From assembly GCA_947488845.1 (NCBI GenBank), contig CANLBM010000004.1:62001-126000 (forward strand): a stretch of 64,000 bases of DNA, written 5' to 3'. A program made the translations under genes and the position numbers. Under the pieces are notes generated by a model. The model saw only the letters and a program-made list of their open reading frames with translations. It searched no databases and was not told the origin of the DNA. Source of the DNA: an uncultured Sphingomonadaceae bacterium (GTDB lineage Bacteria; Pseudomonadota; Alphaproteobacteria; Sphingomonadales; Sphingomonadaceae). Below, in pieces: positions 28,745-37,592 of this stretch (its first letter is position 1; each line of letters starts with the position of its first letter).

Positions 28745-30445
28745 TCAGGGCGATACGAGATCGGGCCGCAGGCCAAGGTCTATCTTGCTGGCGAGACGCC
28801 GAGCATCATCACCCTCTGCGAATAATTTTGCCGATCTCCATGCATAGCGCGCTTCGTAGAGGCGCCCCACGGTCCAATAGGCGTCGCCGAGATGTTCGTT
28901 GATCGTCGGGTCCTTCGGCTCGCCTTCGAGGGCATTTTCCAGATAGCCGATGGCACGCTCGTGCTCGCCGGTAATATAATAGGCCCACCCCAGGGAATCG
29001 GTGATTGCCGGGGAATCCGAGCGCAGGTCATGCGCTTGCTTGATCGCGGCAATGGCCTCTACCTGGTTTTCCCGGCGTTCGAGCTGCGCATAGCCCAGAT
29101 AATTGAGGATTGTCGGGGAGTTGGGCAGCAGTTCATTGGCTTTTTGCAAGGCCTGCAAACCTGCCGGCCATATCCCGGCCTGTTCCTGCGCTCCCCCCAA
29201 TGCCAGCCAGTAATTGGCCATGACTAGAGCCGGTTGATCCTGCTTTTTACCCAGTGCAACTGCGGATTCAAACGAACTTGCAGCAGCCTTGTTATCGCCC
29301 ATCGCCTGCAAGGACTGACCCTGCAATATGTAAAGCTCGGGAGCATCAGGGTTAGATTTCAAGGCACTATCCAGACGGGTTATTGCCCGGTCAAAATGCC
29401 GGTCTGCAACCAGACTCGCGATCTGGGAACTTAGCGCGACCAGATAATATGGGCTCTCGACTGGAATCCGGTCATATTCTTCCACGGCCAGATCGTGGCT
29501 TTCTGCACTGGCAAAAGCATGACCCAGCGTCAGAGACGCATAGTCCGATTTGCCGGCAATATGCAAGCCGACCTGCGCCATGACCTGCGAGAGAAACTCC
29601 GCCCGCTGAACCATCAGATCGTTCGACAGTCGCTGAAATAGAAAGCCCAGACCAGCGGCTGGCGTTACCTTGAGCGCCACACCCTTTGTCCGACCCGATT
29701 CGATCTGCTGTAACAGCGTCTGTTCCGGGCCCGATGACCCGAACTTCAAGATTTCCCGAGCCAGTGCGGGGTCATTATTCGCCCAGAAATGCCGTGCAGC
29801 GGCTATGCGTAGCGGTGCCATGCGGGGTTCATTGCGTTCGACCAGTCCGGCCAGCAAACCGATGGAACTGCTGTCCTTCCGACTCGCCAGCTTGTTCAAT
29901 ATCAATTGCTCTTCAAGATAATATCGCGCGGTCGTATCCGCCTGTGCCTGCGACAGAGTGGCTGTTGCATCCTGACCTCTGGCGGTTTCGAGCCAGGCTT
30001 GCAGAAATGGCTGCATGAACGCGAAATTTTTGAGCGCTTCCAGTTCGACGATCGCCCGCTCGGCGCCATTCCAGTCGCGTTGTGCAAAGGCCGCAGCAAA
30101 AGGCAGCAACGGCATCTCCGGATCCGTTTCGCCGCGCAACTGCAGGGAACGGACGGATTTCACCGCCAGATCGAAATCACCGACGCCAATAGCGCTGACG
30201 AAGGCTTTGCCAGCGAGCAGGTCGTTGTCAGGCTGTTCTTTCAGGCTCTCCGCATAAATCGCGGCGGCGGTCTGCAATTCATTGGATGATTCAGCAAGCC
30301 GCGCCGCGACAAAACGGTTCAGGGCCGACGAACTGTCACCGCGACTGGCCAGCGAAGGAGAACCGGCGAGCGCAGCAACCACCAACGCACAAAAACCAGA
30401 TTTACATATTCGGATAATTTGGACCTCCGCCCCCTTCGGGAACAA
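28745..30445 (-). CDS. exported tetratricopeptide-repeat protein (start uncertain)
   Basis: About 566 aa. An N-terminal secretion signal (RICKSGFCALVVAALAGSPS then LASRGD) is followed by many helical TPR units, for example AAIYAESLKEQPDNDLLAGK, AITRLDSALKSNPDAPELYI and HERAIGYLENALEGEPKDPT. The function is unknown; such proteins serve as scaffolds in envelope processes. No ATG or GTG lies at a sensible place. TTG at 30445 (44 bp inside ETF-QO, no Shine-Dalgarno) is one option. ATT at 30418 behind GGAGG is another and would give the tidiest signal peptide. It is coupled to the ETF-QO gene upstream. Confidence 0.8.
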   Translation of the reverse strand: MFPKGAEVQIIRICKSGFCALVVAALAGSPSLASRGDSSSALNRFVAARLAESSNELQTAAAIYAESLKEQPDNDLLAGKAFVSAIGVGDFDLAVKSVRSLQLRGETDPEMPLLPFAAAFAQRDWNGAERAIVELEALKNFAFMQPFLQAWLETARGQDATATLSQAQADTTARYYLEEQLILNKLASRKDSSSIGLLAGLVERNEPRMAPLRIAAARHFWANNDPALAREILKFGSSGPEQTLLQQIESGRTKGVALKVTPAAGLGFLFQRLSNDLMVQRAEFLSQVMAQVGLHIAGKSDYASLTLGHAFASAESHDLAVEEYDRIPVESPYYLVALSSQIASLVADRHFDRAITRLDSALKSNPDAPELYILQGQSLQAMGDNKAAASSFESAVALGKKQDQPALVMANYWLALGGAQEQAGIWPAGLQALQKANELLPNSPTILNYLGYAQLERRENQVEAIAAIKQAHDLRSDSPAITDSLGWAYYITGEHERAIGYLENALEGEPKDPTINEHLGDAYWTVGRLYEARYAWRSAKLFAEGDDARRLASKIDLGLRPDLVSP

Positions 30446-32057
30446 CCCAGTTAATATTCTGGGACGGATCCTTGATATCACAGGTTTTGCAGTGAACGCA
30501 ATTCTGGGCGTTGATCTGGAACTTGGGTTGCCCCGCCTCGTCTTCGATAAATTCATAGACGCCCGCCGGGCAATAGCGTGCCGATGGTCCGGCAAAGACG
30601 GGCAGGTTCACATCGACCGGGATCGAGGGATCCTTCAACTGCAGATGGACCGGCTGGTCTTCTTCATGGTTGGTGTTCGACAGGAACACCGACGACAGGC
30701 GGTCGAAGCTGATCACGCCATCGGGCTTGGGATATTCGATCTTCACGCAATGTTCCGCCCGTTTCAGTCGTGACCAGTCGGGGTGCAATTTCATCGTGAA
30801 TGGCATTTTGATCTTCAGATGCTCTGCCCACATGTTCATGCCGGACAAGATGGTGCCCAGGAAATCGCCATATTTCTCGACCGCCGGCAGGACATTGCGA
30901 ACGACGCGCAATTCCTCGCGCACCCAGCTGTTCTCGTATGCGGTGCCATAAGCGGCAAGCTCGTCGCTTGTGCGATCGGCGACAATCGCTTCATAGGCTG
31001 CCTCGGCCGCCATCATACCGGTCTTCATGGCCGTATGCGTGCCCTTGATCCGCGGGACGTTCACGAAACCGGCAGAACAGCCGATCAGCGCGCCGCCTGG
31101 GAAATAGAGCTTGGGAACGGCCTGGAAACCGCCGTCGTTGATCGCCCGCGCGCCGTAGGAAACGCGCTTGCCGCCTTCCAGGATCTTGCGGATCTCGGGA
31201 TGCTGCTTCCAGCGCTGCATTTCCTCGAACGGCGACAGATAGGGATTTTCATAGTTGAGCCATGTCACGAAGCCGAGCGCGACCTGGTTGTCTGCCTGAT
31301 GGTAGAGGAACCCGCCACCATTGGCGCCTTCGCTGAGCGGCCAGCCCTGCGAGTGGATGACGCGACCGGCCTTGTGCTTGGCCGGATCAATATCCCACAA
31401 TTCCTTGACGCCCAGACCATAGATCTGGGGTTGGCTGTCTGCGGTCAGCGCGAACTGTTTTTTCAGCATCTTGGTCAGATGCCCGTGGGCGCCCTCGGCG
31501 AAGAAGGTATATTTGGCGTGCAGTTCGAGGCCCGGCTCGTAATCCGGTTTGTGGCTGCCATCGCGGGCAACGCCCATATCGCCGGTGGCGACGCCTTTCA
31601 CCGATCCATCCTCATTGTACAAGATTTCCGCAGCCGCGAAGCCGGGGAATATCTCGATGCCCATATTCTCGGCCCGCTCGGCAAGCCAGCGGCACAGATT
31701 GCCAAGCGATCCCGTATAGGTTCCCTTGTTGTGCATGAACGACGGTGTCATGAGATGGGGTATCGAGAATTTCTTCTTTTTGGTCAGTATCCAGTGATGA
31801 TTCTCGGTGACTGGCGTTTTCGCCAGCGGACAGTCTTCATCCCGCCAGGCCGGAATTAATTCATCCAGAGCCTTGGGATCGATAACCGCGCCCGACAGGA
31901 TATGCGCACCGATTTCGGAGCCTTTTTCGAGGATGCAAACCGAGAGGTCCTTGCCTGCCTCGTCCGCCAGCTGCTTGAATCTTATGGCTGCACTGAGGCC
32001 GGCGGGACCACCCCCGACTATCACCAGATCATACGGCATTGACTCTCGTTCGCTCAT
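30402..32057 (-). CDS. electron transfer flavoprotein-ubiquinone oxidoreductase
   Basis: 551 aa inner-membrane flavoprotein that passes electrons from ETF (fatty and amino acid oxidation) to ubiquinone. FAD-binding motif: DLVIVGGGPAGLSAAIRFKQ. The C-terminal ferredoxin-like module has the 4Fe-4S cysteines in CVHCKTCDIKDPSQNINWVV. The ATG at 32057 (MSERESMPYDLV) has AGGA 8 nt upstream, so the longer open frame is not used. The gene is the head of a run with the TPR protein, ispE and the amidohydrolase. Confidence 0.95.
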   Translation of the reverse strand: MSERESMPYDLVIVGGGPAGLSAAIRFKQLADEAGKDLSVCILEKGSEIGAHILSGAVIDPKALDELIPAWRDEDCPLAKTPVTENHHWILTKKKKFSIPHLMTPSFMHNKGTYTGSLGNLCRWLAERAENMGIEIFPGFAAAEILYNEDGSVKGVATGDMGVARDGSHKPDYEPGLELHAKYTFFAEGAHGHLTKMLKKQFALTADSQPQIYGLGVKELWDIDPAKHKAGRVIHSQGWPLSEGANGGGFLYHQADNQVALGFVTWLNYENPYLSPFEEMQRWKQHPEIRKILEGGKRVSYGARAINDGGFQAVPKLYFPGGALIGCSAGFVNVPRIKGTHTAMKTGMMAAEAAYEAIVADRTSDELAAYGTAYENSWVREELRVVRNVLPAVEKYGDFLGTILSGMNMWAEHLKIKMPFTMKLHPDWSRLKRAEHCVKIEYPKPDGVISFDRLSSVFLSNTNHEEDQPVHLQLKDPSIPVDVNLPVFAGPSARYCPAGVYEFIEDEAGQPKFQINAQNCVHCKTCDIKDPSQNINWVVPEGGGGPNYPNM

Positions 32058-32185
32058 GTCGATTTTCCTACAATTCTTGCTTTTATTCTCATCTACATTC
32101 GGTCTGTCGTAAACCGAAACCCTCTGGGCAGATAGCTGCTTTCCCGCCAATTGACCTATTCGTCAACTCATGACTCTATGCATGG

Positions 32186-32962
32186 ATGAATTTAATTAGC
32201 CCGCCAACCACAAATCCGTCCACTGAGTCGATGATCCACAGCCTGCAGGCCTGGTGGTCGCTTGCCGGTGTAGAACTGGACTATAATGAGGATCCGTCGG
32301 CGCTTTTGGCCGAGGAGACCGTGCCACCGGTAGCCGTCAGCCCTGCCCCGACTTCCGTTACGAAACCTGTGCCGGAAGAGACCATGATCCCGGTCCGCAA
32401 CGAGCCGTTGCCGGAGTCTCATGAGGCCTTTCTCGACTGGCTGGCCAATGGCAAGGAACTGATCGAAGCGCGATGGTCGCGGAGCAGAGTGCTGCCGGAG
32501 GGCATCCTGGAACCGGAAATCATGACCATCTCGGCGCTCCCCGAAAAAAGTCGCGATGGCAACGTGCGGTTGTTCAATCAGGAGAATCAGAAGCTGCTGA
32601 ACAACATGCTGGCCGCAATCGGGGGTGATTCGCAAAGATCGTATATGGCGACCATCGCCCTGTCCCTGCCGGTCGATGGCAGAATCGATGAACAACATTG
32701 GAATGCCCTGAAAATCAGGCTTTTGCACCATATCGGGCTGGTCCGTCCCAAGCGGATAATCTGTTTCGGCGACCTCGCTGCGAAGATTATTTTTGGCGAA
32801 GACTTGCTGTCCGCCCGGAAAAATAAGCAAATTATTAACCATGGTGCATCAAAAACAGAGGCGATCGTAACGTTTCATCCCCGGATCCTGATCGAGCGGC
32901 CATTGTTCAAGGCCGAAGCGTGGAAGGATTTGCAAATGCTGACAAGGATTTCTGCCCCGTGA
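32186..32962 (+). CDS. degenerate uracil-DNA glycosylase family 4-like protein
   Basis: 258 aa. The C-terminal half resembles family 4 uracil-DNA glycosylases: NQENQKLLNNMLAAIG, then a substrate-loop remnant VTFHPRILIERPLFKAEAWK matching the usual HP-x-x-L-L...W-x-D-L pattern. The N-terminal 80 residues are low-complexity, Pro-rich. The Fe-S cysteines and the GEAPG catalytic motif are not visible (the expected place reads PEIMTISALPEKS), so base-excision activity is doubtful. Its stop overlaps the GTG start of the lytic transglycosylase. Confidence 0.7.
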   Translation: MNLISPPTTNPSTESMIHSLQAWWSLAGVELDYNEDPSALLAEETVPPVAVSPAPTSVTKPVPEETMIPVRNEPLPESHEAFLDWLANGKELIEARWSRSRVLPEGILEPEIMTISALPEKSRDGNVRLFNQENQKLLNNMLAAIGGDSQRSYMATIALSLPVDGRIDEQHWNALKIRLLHHIGLVRPKRIICFGDLAAKIIFGEDLLSARKNKQIINHGASKTEAIVTFHPRILIERPLFKAEAWKDLQMLTRISAP

Positions 32963-34701
32963 AACTGAAATTTGCACTGACCGTATCGCTTCTCACCCTT
33001 GTCGCATCGCCCGCCCTCGCCGATGACGGAGCGGTACTCTACAACAGTGCCTCGATCGCAAAGGATATACCTTCGCAGTTGAAGCGGCAGCAATCCGAAC
33101 ATTATCGTGCGCTTTTCCAGGCGATGACCGCCAATCAGTGGGACGTTGCGCAGAACCTCCTGGACACGGCGCCAACCGGCCCGCTCAAGTCGATCGCACA
33201 GGCAGAATTTTTTCTCGCGTCCAGCAGTCCGCGGGCAGAGCTCGGGCCGTTGCTGACCCTGGTCAACGAGGCGCCTCAGATACCGCAAGCCGCCCAATTG
33301 GGGCGTCTGGCAGAAAAGCGCGGCGCGCAATTGCTGCCCAGCCTGCCGCAACGGCGGAATCTTTCATGGGTACCCGGCTCCCCGATCCGTTCAAAACCGA
33401 ACAACGTGAATTCGGACAGCGCGGCCAATGGCGTGCGCGGCCAGATCATCGATTTTATAAAGAATGACAATCCGCAAGGGGCCGAGTCCTTGCTCAGCGC
33501 CAGCGCGATGAACATGTCGTCCGAGGGCCGCACCGAACTCGAGCAGCGCGTTGCATGGTCTTATTATATCGAAAATGACGATGCCTCCGCCTTGCGTATG
33601 GCTCGACTGGCTCAAAATGGCGCAGGCGAGTGGGTCGGTCATGCTGACTGGGTTGCAGGTCTGGCCGCATGGCGGCTGAACGATTGCCGGTCGGCGAGCA
33701 GCTCTTTCGAGAAAGTCGGACGCTCTGCCACCAATGTCGACCTGAAGGCAACCGGGCTCTACTGGAGCGCACGGGCCGATCTGAAATGTGGTCAGCCGGA
33801 AAAGGTACAGGGCAAATTGCAAGCTGCAGCGCGCTATGACGACAGTTTCTACGGCATGCTTGCCGCGCAGACGCTGGGGATGGAACCAGACCAGTCGCAA
33901 CAGACCAAGCTATTTGAAAAATCTGACTGGCGGGCGCTCGAGCGTCATGAGAATGTCCGTGCGGCCATCGCACTGGTAGAGATCGGAGAAGAGCGGCTAG
34001 CCGATGAAGTGCTGCGGCATCAGGCCACTATCGGTCCGGATGCCGATCATCCCGCCCTGATCAAACTCGCCCGTGAGCTGGATCTCCCACGAACCCAGCT
34101 GTGGCTCGCCCATAATGCGCCACGCGGCATGACACCCGACGCCCAGGCCCGATTCCCCGCGCCGAAATGGACGCCCGATGGCGGCTGGCGGGTCGATCCG
34201 GCTCTCATCTATGCCCACATTTTACAGGAATCCGGATTTCGCAGTCAGGTGGTCAGCCCGGCCAATGCAATCGGATTGATGCAGGTACGTCCGGGAACCG
34301 CCGGCGATATTGCCAAAGCCAATGGCATGCGCTTCAGTGAAGCGGATCTCTACAAGCCCTCTACCAATCTGGAATATGGCCAGTCCTATCTGGAATATCT
34401 CGGCAAGTCAGCAATCACCGGCGGCAAGCTGCCCAAGATTGCGGCGGCCTATAATGCCGGACCCGGCGCGGTACAGCGCTGGAACACGGAAATAAGGGAC
34501 AATGATGATCCGCTGCTGTTCATGGAAAGCATCCCCTATGTCGAGACCCGCGGCTATGTCTCGATCATCCTGCGCAACTATTGGATGTACGAGAAGCAGG
34601 CGGGCATCCAGTCGGTCAGCGCGCGTGCGCTATCCCAAAATCACTGGCCGGAATTTCCCGGTCATCCGGACGGGCGCAAGACCCAGTTCACTTCCCGCTG
34701 A
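32959..34701 (+). CDS. soluble lytic murein transglycosylase
   Basis: 580 aa periplasmic enzyme cleaving peptidoglycan glycan strands to anhydro-muropeptides. A Sec signal (MKLKFALTVSLLTLVASPAL, cut near ALADD) leads into a long helical superhelix region, then the SLT catalytic domain (from about 400) with the catalytic glutamate in HILQESGFRSQVVSPANAIG, LMQVRPGTAGDIA and AAYNAGPGAVQRW. The GTG at 32959 overlaps the upstream stop (GTGA) and starts directly at the signal peptide; the longer frame is not needed. A strong terminator follows. Confidence 0.92.
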   Translation: MKLKFALTVSLLTLVASPALADDGAVLYNSASIAKDIPSQLKRQQSEHYRALFQAMTANQWDVAQNLLDTAPTGPLKSIAQAEFFLASSSPRAELGPLLTLVNEAPQIPQAAQLGRLAEKRGAQLLPSLPQRRNLSWVPGSPIRSKPNNVNSDSAANGVRGQIIDFIKNDNPQGAESLLSASAMNMSSEGRTELEQRVAWSYYIENDDASALRMARLAQNGAGEWVGHADWVAGLAAWRLNDCRSASSSFEKVGRSATNVDLKATGLYWSARADLKCGQPEKVQGKLQAAARYDDSFYGMLAAQTLGMEPDQSQQTKLFEKSDWRALERHENVRAAIALVEIGEERLADEVLRHQATIGPDADHPALIKLARELDLPRTQLWLAHNAPRGMTPDAQARFPAPKWTPDGGWRVDPALIYAHILQESGFRSQVVSPANAIGLMQVRPGTAGDIAKANGMRFSEADLYKPSTNLEYGQSYLEYLGKSAITGGKLPKIAAAYNAGPGAVQRWNTEIRDNDDPLLFMESIPYVETRGYVSIILRNYWMYEKQAGIQSVSARALSQNHWPEFPGHPDGRKTQFTSR

Positions 34702-34727
34702 GTTCCAGAATCAGAATTCCGGACAGC

Positions 34728-34768
34728 AAAAAGCCGGACAGTGATTTTTACACTGCCCGGCTTTTGGT
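34728..34768. terminator. bidirectional terminator between lytic transglycosylase and ahcY
   Basis: AAAAGCCGG-A-CAGTG pairs with CACTG-C-CCGGCTTTT around a 7-nt loop. A-tract on one side and T-tract on the other serve the convergent genes in both directions. Confidence 0.85.
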
Positions 34769-34786
34769 TTCAGAATATCTTGTCGC

Positions 34787-36187
34787 CTAGTAGCGGTAAT
34801 GGTCCGGCTTGAACGGGCCTTCGACCGGAACGCCGATATAATCAGCCTGTTCCTGGCTAAGCTTGTCCAGCTTCACGCCGAGTTTCGCGAGATGCAGTTC
34901 CGCGACCTTCTCGTCGAGATGCTTCGGCAGAACATAGACATCATTTTCATATTGTTCCGGACGCAACCACAATTCGATCTGGGCCAGCACCTGGTTGGTG
35001 AAGCTTGCCGACATGACAAAACTCGGGTGACCGGTTGCGCAGCCAAGATTGACCAGACGGCCTTGCGCCAGGATGATCAGTTTCTTGCCGTCGGGGAATT
35101 TGACTTCATCAACCTGTGGCTTGATTTCGGTCCATTGCATGTTCTTCAGACCGCTGATCTGGATCTCGCTGTCAAAGTGGCCGATGTTACAAACGATTGC
35201 ACGGTCCTTCATGGCCCGCATGTGATCGACGGTGATGACGTCCTTGTTGCCGGTCGTGGTCACGAAAATGTCAGCCCGCTTCGTGGCTTCGTCCATGGTC
35301 ACGACTTCAAAGCCTTCCATAGCCGCCTGCAGCGCGCAGATCGGATCGATTTCGGTTACCAGCACGCGTGCGCCGCCGTTGCGGAGCGATTGGGCCGAGC
35401 CTTTGCCGACGTCGCCAAAACCAGCGACCGCTGCGACCTTACCGGCCAGCATGACGTCGGTGGCGCGACGGATCGCGTCGACCAGCGACTCTTTGCAGCC
35501 GTAAAGATTGTCGAACTTGGACTTGGTCACGCTGTCGTTGACGTTGATCGCCGGGAAAGGAAGCTTGCCGATTTTGGCGAGTTCATAGAGACGGTGAACA
35601 CCGGTGGTGGTTTCTTCCGAAACGCCCTTGATGGCCGCAACCGTCTTGGTCAGATAGCCGGGGCGTTCTGCCAAAAAGCGGGTCAGGGTCGCAACGAACA
35701 CTTCTTCTTCTTCATTGTCCGGCTTGAACAATTCTTCACCGGCTTCAACCCGCGCGCCCCAGAGCGCGAACATGGTGGCATCGCCGCCATCGTCGAGGAT
35801 CAGGTTGCAGGTCTCGTCCGTGCCCCAGTCGAAGATCCGCTCGACATAAGACCAATATTCTTCAAGAGTTTCGCCCTTGATCGCAAAAACCGGGGTTCCG
35901 CCTGCTGCGATAGCAGCTGCGGCATGATCCTGGGTCGAGAAAATATTGCACGAAGCCCAACGGACTTCTGCGCCGAGATCGAGCAGAGTTTCAATCAATA
36001 CGGCGGTCTGGATTGTCATGTGCAGCGAACCGGTGATCCGGGCGCCTTTCAGAGGCTTGTCTGCGCCAAATTCTTCGCGCAAAGCCATCAGACCCGGCAT
36101 TTCGGTTTCGGCTATTTCAATCTCTTTGCGACCGAAATCGGCAAGGGAAATATCCTTGATAACATAATCCTGGGTTGCGGTGGCCAC
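34787..36187 (-). CDS. ahcY: S-adenosylhomocysteinase
   Basis: 466 aa NAD-dependent enzyme splitting S-adenosylhomocysteine to homocysteine and adenosine, which keeps methylation running. It shows [40 protein letters not shown], the NAD-binding [20 protein letters not shown], and the C-terminal PFKPDHYRY. The start is a GTG with AAGGAG 7 nt upstream. The 5' region carries a perfect inverted repeat and a leader hairpin, both listed separately. The closest neighbour upstream is yqgE on the same strand, 156 bp away, so ahcY has its own promoter. Confidence 0.96.
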   Translation of the reverse strand: MATATQDYVIKDISLADFGRKEIEIAETEMPGLMALREEFGADKPLKGARITGSLHMTIQTAVLIETLLDLGAEVRWASCNIFSTQDHAAAAIAAGGTPVFAIKGETLEEYWSYVERIFDWGTDETCNLILDDGGDATMFALWGARVEAGEELFKPDNEEEEVFVATLTRFLAERPGYLTKTVAAIKGVSEETTTGVHRLYELAKIGKLPFPAINVNDSVTKSKFDNLYGCKESLVDAIRRATDVMLAGKVAAVAGFGDVGKGSAQSLRNGGARVLVTEIDPICALQAAMEGFEVVTMDEATKRADIFVTTTGNKDVITVDHMRAMKDRAIVCNIGHFDSEIQISGLKNMQWTEIKPQVDEVKFPDGKKLIILAQGRLVNLGCATGHPSFVMSASFTNQVLAQIELWLRPEQYENDVYVLPKHLDEKVAELHLAKLGVKLDKLSQEQADYIGVPVEGPFKPDHYRY

Positions 36188-36211
36188 GTCGTATCTCCTT
36201 GAAAACGAAAT

Positions 36212-36235
36212 GCCGCACGGGCGATCCTGTGCGGC
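36212..36235 (-). promoter_or_regulatory. leader hairpin in ahcY 5' UTR
   Basis: GCCGCAC / GTGCGGC form a 7-bp perfect stem with a 10-nt loop, 25 bp before the ahcY start. It could influence translation or mRNA stability. I see no convincing match to a SAH or SAM riboswitch core. Confidence 0.45.
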
Positions 36236-36272
36236 AACATGGCTTTTCAATAACGGCTTCCAGCCTCTGAAG

Positions 36273-36298
36273 CAAATATAAAGATGTCTTTATATTTG
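36273..36298. promoter_or_regulatory. 26-bp perfect inverted-repeat operator upstream of ahcY
   Basis: CAAATATAAAGA - TG - TCTTTATATTTG: two perfect 12-bp half-sites with a 2-bp spacer, about 86-111 bp upstream of the ahcY GTG. This is a strong operator for a dimeric helix-turn-helix protein. ArsR-type SahR/SamR regulators of the methionine cycle in proteobacteria bind AT-rich ATAAAGA...TCTTTAT sites as I recall; the regulator gene is not in this window. Confidence 0.75.
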
Positions 36299-36343
36299 AT
36301 ATTTTGTGAGGCCCGTCCGCCGTGTGCCGCAACAATCAAAAGG

Positions 36344-36916
36344 TCAGGCGCTGCCAAATCCACTCGACAGCTTCGACGGATCAATGCCCAGGGCTTCCCA
36401 TGCCATCAGCCACTTGTCGCCCGACTCTGTCTCGTACAGCCAATCGGGAGACCCTTCCGCGATTGTCCAGCCATTCTGGGTCAGTTCACTTTCCAGCTGT
36501 CCTTCGCCCCATCCCGAATAACCAAGCGCAATGATCCATCTTTCAGGACCACGTCCTTGCGCTATCGCCCTCAGCATATCGATCGAGCTGCTGAGTCCCC
36601 AGCACTCCCCGACCTGCAGCGTGTCCGACATGTTGATATCAAGGCTGTGGAGGATGAAGCCGCGTTGTGTTTCCATCGGGCCACCGAGAAAGACATCGCA
36701 GTCGGGAGCTTCGGTCGTGTCGATATCGAACTGCCCGAGAATATCGTGAAAACTGATGTCCTCAACCGCCTCGCCGATGTTGATGCCCAAGGCACCATTT
36801 TCGTCATGGGAACAGATTGCCACCACCGATCGGGAAAATCGCGGATCTGCCATTCCCGGCGTGGCGAGAAGAAATTGTCCGGAGAAGAATATCGTATCAT
36901 GCATCAGGGGCAGCAT
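36344..36916 (-). CDS. YqgE/AlgH family protein (DUF179)
   Basis: 190 aa. The family core is seen in FFSGQFLLATPGMADPRFSR, VVAICSHDENGALGINI, VFLGGPMETQRGFILHS and IALGYSGWGEGQLESEL. YqgE/AlgH proteins are widespread, of unknown biochemical role, once linked to alginate regulation in Pseudomonas. The ATG at 36916 or the one at 36904 (MHDTIFFSG) could be the start; neither has a clear Shine-Dalgarno. It is divergent from the peroxiredoxin gene. Confidence 0.88.
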   Translation of the reverse strand: MLPLMHDTIFFSGQFLLATPGMADPRFSRSVVAICSHDENGALGINIGEAVEDISFHDILGQFDIDTTEAPDCDVFLGGPMETQRGFILHSLDINMSDTLQVGECWGLSSSIDMLRAIAQGRGPERWIIALGYSGWGEGQLESELTQNGWTIAEGSPDWLYETESGDKWLMAWEALGIDPSKLSSGFGSA

Positions 36917-37055
36917 AGCAACGCAGATATCCGCTGCCCATATTAAACTTTGCCGCTGATTTGTTTGTCCGGTTTGCTTGCAATTTCCCGCGCCGGTCAC
37001 CACTATCTGCTATAGAGGCAGACATTCTCAGTCCAATCCAAACAAGGAGCGTAAG

Positions 37056-37532
37056 ATGATCAACAAAGGCGATAAAATTCCAGACGTGAAACTGGTCAAG
37101 GCGACCGCAGAAGGCCCACAGCAAATCAGTTCCAGCGAATATTTCGCCGGCAAGAAAGTGGCGCTATTTTCCGTTCCCGGCGCATTCACGCCGACCTGCT
37201 CCGCCAAGCATCTCCCCGGCTATGTCGAGAAAGCTGCTGACCTCAAAGCCAAAGGCGTCGACGAAATCGCCTGCACCGCTGTCAATGACGCCTTCGTCAT
37301 GGGCGCATGGAATGATGCAGCTGGTTCGGAAGATGTAACCATGCTGGCTGACGGCAATGGCGAATTTGCCCAGGCGGTTGGCCTTACGATGGACGGTTCC
37401 GGCTTTGGCTTGGGCCAGCGTGGACAGCGTTTCTCGATGATCGTCAATGACGGCGTGGTCGAGGAACTGAACGTCGAAGCACCGGGCGACTTCAAGGTCA
37501 GCACCGCAGAATATATGCTCGACCAGCTCTAG
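37056..37532 (+). CDS. peroxiredoxin, Prx5-type
   Basis: 158 aa thiol peroxidase of the Prx5 subgroup. The peroxidatic cysteine is Cys48 in VPGAFTPTCSAKHLPGY, and a second cysteine occurs in DEIACTAVNDAFVM. The family's VLADGNGEF-like loop appears as MLADGNGEFAQAVG, and RGQRFSMIVNDGVVEELN follows. It would reduce peroxides with glutathione or glutaredoxin. AAGGAG stands 6 nt before the ATG. A textbook terminator follows. Confidence 0.93.
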   Translation: MINKGDKIPDVKLVKATAEGPQQISSSEYFAGKKVALFSVPGAFTPTCSAKHLPGYVEKAADLKAKGVDEIACTAVNDAFVMGAWNDAAGSEDVTMLADGNGEFAQAVGLTMDGSGFGLGQRGQRFSMIVNDGVVEELNVEAPGDFKVSTAEYMLDQL

Positions 37533-37550
37533 GTTGAACGTAATCGAACG

Positions 37551-37588
37551 AAAAACCGGCGGGAACATGGGTTCCCGCCGGTTTTTTT
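37551..37588. terminator. bidirectional intrinsic terminator
   Basis: AAAAACCGGCGGGAAC pairs perfectly with GTTCCCGCCGGTTTTT around a 4-nt loop, followed by a 7-T run. It ends the peroxiredoxin transcript and, in reverse, the M2 peptidase transcript. Confidence 0.95.
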
Positions 37589-37592
37589 ATGC

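Noticed and set aside
34799..36202. 467-codon open frame on the plus strand opposite ahcY
   Set aside because: It mirrors ahcY codon for codon, has no family motif, and results from G+C-rich third positions.
36188..36300. SAH or SAM riboswitch before ahcY
   Set aside because: A hairpin and an operator palindrome are present, but no conserved riboswitch core was recognised; a protein operator explains the symmetry better.
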